From assembly GCA_937967805.1 (NCBI GenBank), contig CALBTC010000389.1, forward strand, positions 1 through 30,319: a DNA stretch of 30,319 nucleotides, in the 5' to 3' direction. The position numbers and the translations under genes are program-made. Shown here in pieces: positions 14,601 through 23,050 of this stretch; positions within the stretch are counted from its first letter, which is position 1, and every line of letters begins with the position of its first letter. The notes under the pieces were generated by a model. The model was not told the DNA's origin, did no database searches, and saw only the letters and a list, made by a program, of their open reading frames with translations. The stretch is from an uncultured Anaerolineaceae bacterium. Lineage in GTDB: Bacteria; Chloroflexota; Anaerolineae; Promineifilales; Promineifilaceae.

Positions 14601-15854
14601 ACCGGCTGGCAGGAAGTTTTTGTTCCGTTCGATGCCTTCAGCCGCAGCGCCGAGCAGCCTGCCGGTGCACCGGACGATGGCCTGACACTGACCGATGTGT
14701 GGGGTTACGGCTTCGAGCTGCCGGTGAACGGCACCACGGCCACAGTCATGCTGGATCAGGTTCGGCTGGCGGCGCCCACAGAAGTGACCGTGACCAACAC
14801 GGCCGACAGTGGCCCCGGTTCCCTGCGCCAGGCGATCAACATGGTGGCCAATGGCGGCCTAGTCCTGTTCGATCCGTCGCTGGCCAACAGCACCATCTCC
14901 CTCTCCTCCGGCCCGCTCGTGGTGAACAAAAACGTCACCATCGACGGCGCCGGCGCGCCTGGCCTTACGGTCAGCGGGAGTGGTATCGATCGCGTCCTGA
15001 TCGTCGAGGCAGCCGGCAGCGCCACCGTTAGCGACCTGACGCTGGCCGATGGATTTGGCTGGCAACTGGCCGGCGGCGTGCTCAACAACGGCACGCTCAC
15101 GCTGGACCGTGTCACCGTTACCAACAACACTATGGCCACCGACGCCGGTGACTTCTGGCAGGGTGGCGGCGGCATCTACAGTGGCAATGGCGCAACGTTG
15201 AACCTGATTGACAGCACGGTGGCCAACAATGTGGCTGGCTGGTCTGGGGGCGGCGTTTACAGCTTCTTCAATACCAGCACCACCATCGTGCGCAGCAGTA
15301 TCAGCGGCAACGTTTCCAATGACGTGGGCGGCGGTCTGCGCTCGCTGGGCAATGTGACCATCATGAACAGCACGATTAGCGGCAATCAGGCCACCGGCTG
15401 GTACGGCGGTGCTCTTTTTGCCACTGATGGCGTGGTCAATGTCACCAACAGCACCATTGCCAACAACGTCTCCCCAAGCTGGGCACCGGCCGATCTGTTT
15501 GTGGGCACGTTTGGCGACGGCAGCGCCACGCTGACGCTGACCAACAGCATTGTCTCCAGTGCACAAGACAACTGTTTCTTCGCGCCCTGGGGCGCAGGCA
15601 CCGTAACGCTGACGGCCGATCACAACAACGTTCTCACCGATGCCACCTGCTTTGCCGGTGCCAGCGACCAGATTGTCGCTGACGCTGGGCTTGATGTGCT
15701 GGCCAACAACGGCGGTCCGACGCTGACCCATGCTCTGCTGGCCGGAAGCGTGGCAATTGATGCAGCGGATACGGCCGTTTGCCCCGCAACCGATCAACGT
15801 GGCATCAGTCGTGACGCCGCCTGTGACGTTGGTTCTTTTGAGTTTGTACCTTAA
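11628..15854 (+). CDS. Giant secreted GH16 glucanase with CBM11-like, Calx-beta and beta-helix domains
   Basis: 1408 residues. A Sec signal peptide (about 1-29) precedes CBM11-like module 1 (about 30-204), module 2 (208-396) and a Calx-beta domain (400-517). Module 3 is split: its first strands start at 522, a V-D-I-D-I domain with D-A-D-G-D-G-D-L-D-L-V calcium-loop-like sequence occupies about 571-677, the CBM resumes at 678-723, GH16 runs 724-977, and the CBM finishes at 978-1048. A right-handed beta-helix with N-S-T-I-S/A-x-N repeats (choice-of-anchor-Q-like) forms 1050-1408. The GH16 catalytic motif G-E-I-D-I-M-E gives Glu857, Asp859 and Glu862. Modules 1 and 2 share D-W-S-(K/R)-F-x-G-x-S-F-W and G-W-Q; the halves of module 3 match the two sides of module 2's loop L-D-N-R-A...D-T-A-E-R. 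Likely a cell-associated laminarinase. ATG has AAGGAG 7 nt upstream; a strong terminator follows. Confidence 0.93.
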   Translation: MKPRKTSFLIMLLLAGLLLMVQSQPLYAATELLYAFEDGRPTEWFEYAGGGATVTPAFLTVADGAPLAQPGQVGDNGVAQVTFDVTAGFGGMGADFTSTTGPQDWSKFSGVSFWFYGTNSGQAFQFEIFDNGPDSANAERFDTLVTDNFLGWQQIVIPFAIFTRATDFQPGGAPNDGLTLTQMWGFAIVLDGAAGTFTFDDIGLERTIVDDFESGLAAGTDENGNLIGFYKFEGPDAVIGFATTDTLSAPVPGAIVGNNVLQLDSNVPSGSWGGVVHAFENETVDTWVTQDWSRFVGISFWLYGNNSGSTLFLDVLDNRAAGTTGDTAERYSIDIIDNFSGWQFFEIPFASLNRKEIGNGAPNDGLNLTEVHGYAFGVFSAGEAFTNYVDDVALYGTADVPELAVSFTSNNFEIAEGTTGEITVSLNRVLGEDDPAQVSVDYSVETVLAVPGRDYIQPPAGTLTFVQGGPSQLSFTIETLDDNKYEGTERVILRLSNPVDVAPGFIMQAAASIIDDETYNPLLLDDFERFPYAWHADSGIHLANPEIAAGDPQAVPGQGAFESVLAASLPLAVDIDIRGRICNKGNGVIPVVLLTTDDFNALDVDHTTVTLGDAYETHVDAKTGQPKRHVEDADGDGDLDLVFHFRFNETGLTCDPETVPFNGRTFSGQAITLRGTVVGFGRDFALGEDWRANDGLTFYYYGQGTGDTVTLELLDNRAPDPGPAGWSLVWSDEFNDPAGTPPNPEYWSYEIGDGTVNGIPGWGNAELQYYTDDPANAATDGQGNLVITARAADGSLTCYYGPCEYTSARLLSANKVEVAYGRIESRIQVPDGEDGLWPAFWSLGTDIGEVGWPQTGEIDIMEYVSRIPDEVFGTIHGPGYSGGASYGNTYNFPGGVAGSYHTFAIEWQPDLIEWYVDGILYHTATPADVSPNEWVFNDPVFLLLNMAIGGNFGGAVSPDLTFPQEMVIDYVRVYQGPDTAERFAATFVDDFTGWQEVFVPFDAFSRSAEQPAGAPDDGLTLTDVWGYGFELPVNGTTATVMLDQVRLAAPTEVTVTNTADSGPGSLRQAINMVANGGLVLFDPSLANSTISLSSGPLVVNKNVTIDGAGAPGLTVSGSGIDRVLIVEAAGSATVSDLTLADGFGWQLAGGVLNNGTLTLDRVTVTNNTMATDAGDFWQGGGGIYSGNGATLNLIDSTVANNVAGWSGGGVYSFFNTSTTIVRSSISGNVSNDVGGGLRSLGNVTIMNSTISGNQATGWYGGALFATDGVVNVTNSTIANNVSPSWAPADLFVGTFGDGSATLTLTNSIVSSAQDNCFFAPWGAGTVTLTADHNNVLTDATCFAGASDQIVADAGLDVLANNGGPTLTHALLAGSVAIDAADTAVCPATDQRGISRDAACDVGSFEFVP

Positions 15855-15865
15855 GTAATGTCTGT

Positions 15866-15925
15866 TTCCCCGGAAACCGTTTTTAAGAGCACTCATCTGT
15901 CTTACGGTTTCCGGGGAATTTTTTT
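15866..15925 (+). terminator. Rho-independent terminator dividing the locus
   Basis: A perfect 15-bp stem (TTCCCCGGAAACCGT at 15866-15880 with its complement at 15904-15918), a 23-nt loop and seven T residues (15919-15925). It ends 26 bp before the phosphorylase start, so readthrough or a promoter in the loop or tail would be needed for the downstream genes. Confidence 0.93.
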
Positions 15926-15951
15926 GTAGCAAAGAAGAGGAGCCGCACAGG

Positions 15952-18900
15952 ATGAAAAGCGAGAAAAACGAAACTCTGGTTGGTCACACACCCATCAAAG
16001 GCAATAAAAAGACAACAGCAGGCAGCTTCGTGCAGCTTGATGGTGAGTTATATTACCGCATTGGCCATTACGACCAGATGCCTCCGTTTTTCATGAGTCT
16101 GGTGAGCAGTGCCGATCACTGGCTGTTCATCGCAAGCAGCGGCGGGCTCACAGCCGGGCGCCAAAACGCCGATTCGGCACTCTTTCCCTATGAGACGGAA
16201 GACAAGATCGCTGCCCACAACGAACTGACCGGCGGCAGGACGATTTTACGCGTGACGCGTAACGGCCGCTTCGGTGATGATCAGGACAAGCTTACCCACC
16301 TCTGGGAGCCGTTCTCCACCCGTTACGCCGGCATGTACCGCTGCGACCGCCATCTCTACAAAAACATCTATGGCAACAAGCTCATCTTTGAAGAAGTCAA
16401 CCACGATTTGGGCGTGACTGTGCGCACGGCATGGCGTACCGGTGACCGGTTCGGTTTTGTGCGCACCTGCCTGCTGCAAAACGATGCCGCTGATACCTGC
16501 CAGATCGAGCTGCTAGATGGCCTGCAAAATGTGCTGCCCTACGGCGCAAACACGGCGCTGCAAGGGACCATGAGCAGCCTGCTGCACGCCTACAAGCGAA
16601 ACGAATTGGAGCCGGAAACCGGGCTGGGCATTTTCACCCTGAGCGCCACGCTCACCGACCGGGCTGAACCGAGCGAATCGCTGCTGGCAACCGTGGTCTG
16701 GCAGCTGGGAGTGGACAACCCCACTCACTTGCTGAGCACGGCACAGATGGATGGATTTAGACACGGCCGTTCTCTCACCCCCGAACATGACATCTGCGGC
16801 CGGCCAGGTGCCTACCTGGTCTCTGCCAGCTTTGAGCTGCCGCCAGGAGAGGTAAAGCAGTGGCACATCATCGCCGACGTGAACCAGGACCACACGGCCG
16901 TTTCCCGATTAATCCACCTTTTGCGGCAGGATGAAACGGCCGTGGAGCAGGCAATTGAAGCCGATATTGCCCAGGGCACGGCCGATGTGGTACGCTACGT
17001 GGCCGCCGCCGATGGCCTGCAGCTTTCGGCCCAACTAGCCACAACCGCCCACCACTTTGCCAACGTCCTTTTCAACATTATGCGCGGCGGCATTTTTGCC
17101 AACGGTACCTACCTGAAAAAACAGGATCTACTTAACTTTGTGGAGGGGCGCAATCGTGCTGTTCTCCAGGCGCAGGCAGACTGGTTTGCCGGACTGCCCG
17201 ATCAAATCACTATCCGTGATCTGTACGCCAAAGCAGCCAAATCCGACAATCCTGACCTGATCCGGTTGTGCTACGAATATTTACCGCTGACCTTCAGCCG
17301 GCGGCATGGCGATCCCAGCCGGCCCTGGAACTACTTTTCGATCAACCTGAAGCAGCCCGACGGCTCACCTCGCCTCGATTACCAGGGCAACTGGCGCGAC
17401 ATCTTCCAAAATTGGGAGCCATTGGTGTACGCCTTCCCCGATTATACGATTGGCACAGTAGCCAAATTCCTGAACGCCACAACGGCCGACGGCTACAATC
17501 CGTATCGTGTGACGCGGGCGGGCATCGAGTGGGAAGTGCCGGAGCCGGACAACCCGTGGTCGAATATCGGCTACTGGAGCGACCACCAGATCATCTACCT
17601 GCAAAAGCTGTTGGAGGTTGCCCGGCAAACACAGCCCGGTGCATTGGCCCGCCTGTGGCACCAATCTGTTTTTACCTATGCCAACGTGCCTTACCGCCTC
17701 AAGCCGTATCCGGAGATGCTGGCCGATTGGTATGACACGATTGTTTTTGATTGGAACAGTGAAAAGGAGATAGAAAAGGCCGTTGCCCACCTGGGCAGCG
17801 ACGGCCGTTTACACCACGATGAAAACAACCATATCATTCATGTCACCATGACCGAAAAGCTGCTCGTCCTGCTGCTGGCCAAGCTCACCAACCTGGTGCC
17901 CGAAGGCGGCATCTGGATGAACACGCAGCGGCCGGAGTGGAACGACGCCAACAATGCCCTGGTGGGGAAGGGGCTGTCTGTAGTGACGGCCGCCTACCTG
18001 CGCCGTTTCATCGCTTTCTGGTTGGTCCAGTTGGAGGATGTGGATGGCGACGAGTTTGTGGTGAATACGGCCGTTGTCTCTCTGTTTACGGCCGTTCAAA
18101 AAATCCTCACCATGTACCAACAACATGTGAAATCCGGCTTTAGCGATGAAGCGCGGCGGGCGATTATGGACGCGCTGGGCATGGCGGCCACCGCTTATCG
18201 GGAAACCATCTACCAAAATGGAATACCGCCAACTGAGGCGACGATTGACGCAGCAGCATTGCGTGAATTTCTGACGCTGGCCCAAACCTACATCGAGGAA
18301 ACTCTGCACGCCAACCGCCGCCCGGACGGCCTGACACACAGTTACAACATTTTGCACCTGGATGAAAATGGCGCGGCGGTTGAACACCTCTACCTGATGC
18401 TCGAAGGCCAGGTGGCGCTGCTGTCGTCAGGCATGTTGGCAGCGGAAGAGGCGCTGGCCCTACTGCAAAGCCTGCGCCACAGCCAACTGTATCGCGCCGA
18501 CCAACATTCCTACATGCTTTATCCCAACCGCAAGCTGCCTGGTTTCCTGGACAAAAACAATGTTTCTGCCGAGCAGGTGGCTGGCTCGAAACTGGTTGAA
18601 GCATTGGCGGCAGCGGGCGACGGCCGTTTGATCGCACGGGATGCAGCGGGCGTGTTTCATTTTAACGGCCGTTTCCGCAATGCCAATGACGTGAACCGGG
18701 TCCTGGACCAACTGGCGCAAGAACCGGCCTACGCCGCGCTCGTCCAAACAGAACGCACCCGCATCCTCAACCTGTTTGAAGAGACGTTCAACCATCGCAC
18801 CTTCACCGGTCGTTCCGGCACCTTTTTTGCCTATGAAGGGCTGGGCAGCATTTACTGGCACATGGTGTCCAAACTGCTGCTGGCGGTGCAAGAATGTTAT

Positions 18901-19467
18901 TTGCTGGCATTGAACGCAGAGGCAGATACGGCCGTTACCAACGGGCTCGCCGCGGCCTACTATGACATCCGCGCCGGGCTAAGCTTCAACAAAACACCCG
19001 AGGTTTACGGCGCTTTCCCCACCGATCCCTACTCACATACCCCCTGGGACAGCGGTGCACGCCAGCCAGGAATGACCGGTCAGGTGAAAGAGGAAATCCT
19101 GACCCGTTGGGGCGAGTTGGGCATTGCGCTGCAAAACGGTCAGCTTCATTTTGTGCCCACGCTGCTGCAAGACGACGAATTTCTAACGGCGCCCGCTACC
19201 TTTGCCTTTCTGGACGTTGCCGGGCAAAACCAAACCGTGGCGCTGCCGGCCGGTTCCCTGGCCTTCACATTTTGCCAGACGCCGATTGTGTATGTACAAG
19301 GAGAAGAAGCGCAAATTGAGGTGCTAAACAGGGACGGCCGTAGCCGCACCATGCCTGGTACACATTTAGACGCCACCACAACCCAACACATTCTCAACCG
19401 TGATGCGCGGATACAACAGGTGCGCGTTATAATCCCAAAATTTCAGTTACGCTCGCACACGAGCTGA
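15952..19467 (+). CDS. Clan GH-Q glycoside phosphorylase (GH94/GH149/GH161-like), probable beta-1,3-glucan phosphorylase
   Basis: 1171 residues, no signal peptide, so cytoplasmic. The N-terminal ~340 residues resemble the beta-sandwich of inverting disaccharide and oligosaccharide phosphorylases (Y-D-Q-M-P-P-F-F-M-S-L-V-S, G-G-L-T-A-G-R, A-L-F-P-Y). The central (alpha/alpha)6-type region has I-G-Y-W-S-D-H-Q-I-I-Y-L-Q-K-L-L and R-P-E-W-N-D-A-N-N-A-L-V-G. The second aligns with the D-W-N-D motif of GH94, making Asp665 the probable general acid. The length is that of GH149/GH161 beta-1,3-glucan phosphorylases, not the ~800 residues of cellobiose phosphorylase. Similar proteins in Bacteroidota are, as I recall, often annotated hypothetical. 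It would convert imported oligo-beta-1,3-glucans plus phosphate to glucose 1-phosphate. The ribosome binding site AAGAGGAG is well placed. The exact GH family cannot be fixed by eye. Confidence 0.8.
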   Translation: MKSEKNETLVGHTPIKGNKKTTAGSFVQLDGELYYRIGHYDQMPPFFMSLVSSADHWLFIASSGGLTAGRQNADSALFPYETEDKIAAHNELTGGRTILRVTRNGRFGDDQDKLTHLWEPFSTRYAGMYRCDRHLYKNIYGNKLIFEEVNHDLGVTVRTAWRTGDRFGFVRTCLLQNDAADTCQIELLDGLQNVLPYGANTALQGTMSSLLHAYKRNELEPETGLGIFTLSATLTDRAEPSESLLATVVWQLGVDNPTHLLSTAQMDGFRHGRSLTPEHDICGRPGAYLVSASFELPPGEVKQWHIIADVNQDHTAVSRLIHLLRQDETAVEQAIEADIAQGTADVVRYVAAADGLQLSAQLATTAHHFANVLFNIMRGGIFANGTYLKKQDLLNFVEGRNRAVLQAQADWFAGLPDQITIRDLYAKAAKSDNPDLIRLCYEYLPLTFSRRHGDPSRPWNYFSINLKQPDGSPRLDYQGNWRDIFQNWEPLVYAFPDYTIGTVAKFLNATTADGYNPYRVTRAGIEWEVPEPDNPWSNIGYWSDHQIIYLQKLLEVARQTQPGALARLWHQSVFTYANVPYRLKPYPEMLADWYDTIVFDWNSEKEIEKAVAHLGSDGRLHHDENNHIIHVTMTEKLLVLLLAKLTNLVPEGGIWMNTQRPEWNDANNALVGKGLSVVTAAYLRRFIAFWLVQLEDVDGDEFVVNTAVVSLFTAVQKILTMYQQHVKSGFSDEARRAIMDALGMAATAYRETIYQNGIPPTEATIDAAALREFLTLAQTYIEETLHANRRPDGLTHSYNILHLDENGAAVEHLYLMLEGQVALLSSGMLAAEEALALLQSLRHSQLYRADQHSYMLYPNRKLPGFLDKNNVSAEQVAGSKLVEALAAAGDGRLIARDAAGVFHFNGRFRNANDVNRVLDQLAQEPAYAALVQTERTRILNLFEETFNHRTFTGRSGTFFAYEGLGSIYWHMVSKLLLAVQECYLLALNAEADTAVTNGLAAAYYDIRAGLSFNKTPEVYGAFPTDPYSHTPWDSGARQPGMTGQVKEEILTRWGELGIALQNGQLHFVPTLLQDDEFLTAPATFAFLDVAGQNQTVALPAGSLAFTFCQTPIVYVQGEEAQIEVLNRDGRSRTMPGTHLDATTTQHILNRDARIQQVRVIIPKFQLRSHTS

Positions 19468-19491
19468 ATGACCGGAGACAAAGAGGTAATA

Positions 19492-21954
19492 ATGAACCAA
19501 TCGATTGATGATCTGATTAACGAACTTACTCTGGCTGAAAAAGCGTCGCTGCTGGCCGGAGCCGACATGTGGCGCACCGTGCCGGTAGACCGGCTGGGCA
19601 TTCCCGCCATCCAGGTCAGCGATGGCCCCAACGGCGTGCGCGGCAGAGATGACAATCTGGGCCAGACTTCCATTTGCTTCCCGGTGGGCGTGGCCATGGG
19701 CGCAACCTGGAATCCCGCCTTAATCGAGCAGGTAGGCGCCGCATTGGCGGCGCAGGCGCATAAGAAAGGTGCCCACGTACTGCTGGCGCCCACGGTCAAC
19801 ATCCACCGGACGCCCATAGCCGGGCGGAACTTTGAATGCTTTGCCGAAGACCCTTACCTCAGCGGCACAATAGCGTCAGCCTACATTAACGGCCTACAAA
19901 AGCAAGGGGTAGCCGCCTGCATCAAGCATTTTGTGGCCAACGATCAGGAGTTTGAGCGCTTCTCGATCAGTTCAGAGGTGGCAGAACGGCCGCTCCATGA
20001 AATCTATCTGGAGCCATTTCGCATCGCCTTAGAAAAAGCCAACCCCTGGACGGTGATGAGCGCCTACAACCGCATCAACGGCACCTACGCCAGCGAGCAC
20101 GATCCGCTGCTGCATGACCTGCTCAAAGAAAAATGGGGCTACGACGGCCTGGTGATCTCCGACTGGTACGGCACCTACAGCGACAACGTGCCTGCCGGCG
20201 GATTGGATCTGGAGATGCCCGGCCCGGCCCGCTGGATGAATCCGGAGAAAATTGTAACGGCCGTTCGCAACGGCGACCTCGATGAGGCGGTGTTGGACGA
20301 CAAAGTCCGTCGCCTGCTGCGCCTGATTGAGCGCGTTACCACCGGCAGGACCCCCGCCCCCGGCGATGATGGCCTGCCGCGCAAAGTGGCTGCTGAAGCC
20401 AACGTTCTGCTCAAAAACGAAGGCAACCTGCTCCCGCTCGACCCGATAAAACCGCAAACCATCGCCGTCATTGGCGAAAATGCCCGGTGGGCCCAAATTA
20501 TGGGCGGCGGCAGCTCGCAGGTGAACCCCGTTCGGGCCGTGTCGCCGCTGGCGGGCATACAGCAGCGCGTGGGGGATGCGGTTAATGTGGCCTATACGGT
20601 GGGCACGCTCATTCACCGCCTGCCACCGCTGGTTGAACCGGACTGGCTGACCGCCACCACCGGAGAACCTGGCCTGACGCTTGAGTATTACCACAACCTC
20701 GCTCTGTCCGGCCAGCCGGCACACACCGGCGTTGTGGGCAAGAGCGAGCTCTCCTGGTTTGGCACGGTCAACCCATTTGTAGACCCGCGCCACTTCTCAC
20801 TGCGCCTGCAAGGCACGCTCACCGTGCCAGAAAGCGGCGATTACCGGCTTCATTTATGGGGCATTGGTCAGGCGCAGCTGTTCGTAGATGGGAACGTCGT
20901 GATTGATCAAATGGAGGGTGACGCAGAGCAGGCGACGGCCGTTACATTACCGCTTGAAGCAAACAAACCTGTTTCCCTGCTGATCGAGTACATTACCGAC
21001 CCAGACAGCCGCTGGCGCACCCTGCGCCTGGGCTGCGTTCCACCCATGCCCGCCGATCTTATTCAGGCAGCAGTCGACCTGGCAGCACAGGCCGATGTGG
21101 CCGTTATTGTTGCCGGGCTCACCCGCGAATGGGAGAGCGAAGGGTTTGATCGGGAAAACATGAAGCTGGCGGGGCAGCAGGACGAATTAATCGCCCGCGT
21201 CGCGGCCGCCAATGCAAATACGGTGGTGGTGCTCAACGCCGGTTCGCCGCTGGAGATGCCCTGGCTGGACGCCGTTCCCGCCGTGTTGCAGCAATGGTAT
21301 GGTGGGCAGGATGCCGGCCACGCCCTGGCCGACGTGCTCTTTGGCGACGTGAACCCGTCTGCCAAGCTGCCCACAACCTTCCCCCAACGGTTGCAGGACA
21401 ATCCGGCTTTCATCAACTATCCCGGTGAAAACGGACAGGTCCATTATGGGGAGGGCATTTTTGTCGGCTACCGCTACTACGACAAAAAAGAAATTGCGCC
21501 ATTGTTCCCCTTTGGGCACGGGCTGTCTTACACGACCTTTGTTTACGACAATTTACGCCTGAACGGCACGGAATTTGGCCCCGGTGACGAGATCACCGTG
21601 CAGTTGGAGGTTACCAACAGCGGCAGCCGTGCCGGGCAGGAAGTGGTGCAGTTGTATGTGCGGGACGAGGCAGCGCGGCTGGTACGGCCGTTGCAAGAGC
21701 TCAAAGCGTTTGCCAAAGTGGGCCTGCAGCCGGGTGAAACCAAAACCGTCACCCTGACACTCAACCAGCAGTCGCTGGCCTACTACGATCCGGCGCTGGA
21801 TGACTGGACGACGGAGCCGGGCGATTTCGCCGTTTTGGTGGGCAGCTCCTCCCGCGATATCCGGCTGTGCGGCCAGTTTACCTGGGTCGATGAAACGGCC
21901 GAACCCATCACGACCGATCCCGACCCGCGACAAATGTCAACCGTCGCCACCTGA
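19492..21954 (+). CDS. Cytoplasmic GH3 beta-glucosidase with PA14 insert
   Basis: 820 residues from ATG 19492, which has AGAGG 5 nt upstream. An in-frame ATG at 19468 abuts the phosphorylase stop but lacks a ribosome binding site. There is no signal peptide. The GH3 barrel shows S-D-G-P-N-G-V-R-G, G-R-N-F-E-C-F-A-E-D-P-Y-L-S-G, K-H-F-V-A-N-D-Q-E and G-L-V-I-S-D-W, with nucleophile Asp224. The second domain carries a PA14 module (about 395-520), as in Kluyveromyces marxianus-type beta-glucosidases. The W-E-S-E-G-F-D-R segment supplies the acid/base Glu (probably Glu550). A C-terminal Fn3-like domain has V-T-N-S-G-x-x-A-G-Q-E-V-V-Q-L-Y-V. It follows the phosphorylase by 24 bp and is probably co-transcribed. 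It would hydrolyse the short beta-glucosides the phosphorylase leaves. Confidence 0.93.
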   Translation: MNQSIDDLINELTLAEKASLLAGADMWRTVPVDRLGIPAIQVSDGPNGVRGRDDNLGQTSICFPVGVAMGATWNPALIEQVGAALAAQAHKKGAHVLLAPTVNIHRTPIAGRNFECFAEDPYLSGTIASAYINGLQKQGVAACIKHFVANDQEFERFSISSEVAERPLHEIYLEPFRIALEKANPWTVMSAYNRINGTYASEHDPLLHDLLKEKWGYDGLVISDWYGTYSDNVPAGGLDLEMPGPARWMNPEKIVTAVRNGDLDEAVLDDKVRRLLRLIERVTTGRTPAPGDDGLPRKVAAEANVLLKNEGNLLPLDPIKPQTIAVIGENARWAQIMGGGSSQVNPVRAVSPLAGIQQRVGDAVNVAYTVGTLIHRLPPLVEPDWLTATTGEPGLTLEYYHNLALSGQPAHTGVVGKSELSWFGTVNPFVDPRHFSLRLQGTLTVPESGDYRLHLWGIGQAQLFVDGNVVIDQMEGDAEQATAVTLPLEANKPVSLLIEYITDPDSRWRTLRLGCVPPMPADLIQAAVDLAAQADVAVIVAGLTREWESEGFDRENMKLAGQQDELIARVAAANANTVVVLNAGSPLEMPWLDAVPAVLQQWYGGQDAGHALADVLFGDVNPSAKLPTTFPQRLQDNPAFINYPGENGQVHYGEGIFVGYRYYDKKEIAPLFPFGHGLSYTTFVYDNLRLNGTEFGPGDEITVQLEVTNSGSRAGQEVVQLYVRDEAARLVRPLQELKAFAKVGLQPGETKTVTLTLNQQSLAYYDPALDDWTTEPGDFAVLVGSSSRDIRLCGQFTWVDETAEPITTDPDPRQMSTVAT

Positions 21955-21981
21955 TTAAGCAAATCACAGGCAAACTTTTGC

Positions 21982-22012
21982 AAGTGAAAACAAGGTTTCT
22001 TGTAATTCACTT
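21982..22012 (+). promoter_or_regulatory. Intercistronic hairpin before the aldo/keto reductase
   Basis: AAGTGAA (21982-21988) pairs with TTCACTT (22006-22012), and ACAAG (21990-21994) with CTTGT (21999-22003), around a GTTT loop. No T run follows. It is likely an mRNA-processing or stability element within the operon. Confidence 0.6.
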
Positions 22013-22040
22013 AACAACATCAAGAGAAAGGATTCAACTC

Positions 22041-23021
22041 ATGAAGCAACAAATGCTAAAAAAACGCACCCTGGGCAAGAGCGGTATTGATATCACCGAG
22101 ATCGGCATGGGGCTTTGGGCCGCCGGCGGCGACCAGTGGGGTGCGACCGATGATCAACAAATTTTTGACGCGATTGACTTTGCCCTGGACGCCGGCGTCA
22201 ACTTTTTTGACACCGCCGACGTTTACGGCAGCGGCCACAGCGAGGAGCTTTTGGGCCAGGCCATGCAGGGCCGGCGCGACCGCTTCATTGTCGCCACCAA
22301 AATTGGCTGGCGCGACTTTGACGGCGACGCCGGTAAATCCGCTTATGATACGGCCGAAAAGCTAATCGCCGGCGTCGAGAGCAATTTGCAGCGCCTGCAA
22401 ACTGACTATATCGACCTGATCCAGAGCCATATCAATTTCCGTGATCCGACGATGGAATGTTTTCTCGAAGGATTCCAGCGGCTACAGAAGGACGGCAAGG
22501 TGCGGGCCTATGGCGTCAGCACCAGTGATTTTGACTATCTACGGGCCTTTAACGCCGACAATGGCTGCGCCGCTCTGCAAGTAGATTACAGCATTCTCAA
22601 TCGCACGCCGGAGGCAAATATCTTTCCCTACTGCCAGAAACATAACATCGGCGTGATTGTGCGTGGTGGTCTGGCCATGGGCATCCTCACGGGCAAGTTT
22701 GACGCCGAGACGCGCTTTGGCCAGGATGATTTCCGCCGCAGTTGGCATGAAAATCCGGAAGAACGTGCCATTTATCTGGACGACCTGGAAAAGGTTGCAA
22801 AGCTGGAGCCGCTGGCCAACGGCCGTTCCCTGGCCCAGGTGGCCTTGCAGTTCACGCTGTCGCATCCGGCTGTAACCACCGTCATCCCCGGCGCAAAAAA
22901 TGTGCGCCAGATGCGCGACAACGTTCAGGCCGGTCTGCGGCTGCCGTTAACGACGGCAGAGATGAGCCATATTGACGCTCTAGTGCCGCCTGGTGGCGGG
23001 CGCAAAATCTGGCCGGCGTAG
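22041..23021 (+). CDS. Aldo/keto reductase
   Basis: 326 residues from ATG 22041, which has GAGAAAGGA about 8 nt upstream. An in-frame TTG at 21978 would add 21 residues translated through the intercistronic hairpin and is not favoured. The NADPH-dependent AKR tetrad is complete: Asp57 and Tyr62 in F-D-T-A-D-V-Y-G, Lys87 in V-A-T-K-I-G, and His130 in L-I-Q-S-H. The cofactor-binding end shows V-A-L-Q-F-T-L-S-H-P-A-V-T-T-V-I-P-G-A-K. The length is normal for the family. Its position between two GH3 genes suggests it acts on a sugar aldehyde or ketone released by the locus. Substrate unknown; such reductases often accompany sugar operons without a proven step. Confidence 0.93.
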   Translation: MKQQMLKKRTLGKSGIDITEIGMGLWAAGGDQWGATDDQQIFDAIDFALDAGVNFFDTADVYGSGHSEELLGQAMQGRRDRFIVATKIGWRDFDGDAGKSAYDTAEKLIAGVESNLQRLQTDYIDLIQSHINFRDPTMECFLEGFQRLQKDGKVRAYGVSTSDFDYLRAFNADNGCAALQVDYSILNRTPEANIFPYCQKHNIGVIVRGGLAMGILTGKFDAETRFGQDDFRRSWHENPEERAIYLDDLEKVAKLEPLANGRSLAQVALQFTLSHPAVTTVIPGAKNVRQMRDNVQAGLRLPLTTAEMSHIDALVPPGGGRKIWPA

Positions 23022-23050
23022 AAAAAATTCAACTTATTGGGGAGATAGAT

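Noticed and set aside
14859..15932. 357-codon minus-strand frame opposite the beta-helix region
   Set aside because: A long antisense frame produced by the GC-rich repetitive beta-helix coding sequence. It is full of A/G/V without domains, and the + strand domain evidence is decisive.
19468..19491. ATG abutting the phosphorylase stop as start of the PA14-type GH3
   Set aside because: No ribosome binding site; ATG 19492 has AGAGG at good spacing and begins nearer the usual start of the family's first helix. Not fully excluded.
21978..22040. Longer start for the aldo/keto reductase
   Set aside because: The extra residues would be translated through an intercistronic hairpin and precede a well-placed ribosome binding site for ATG 22041.
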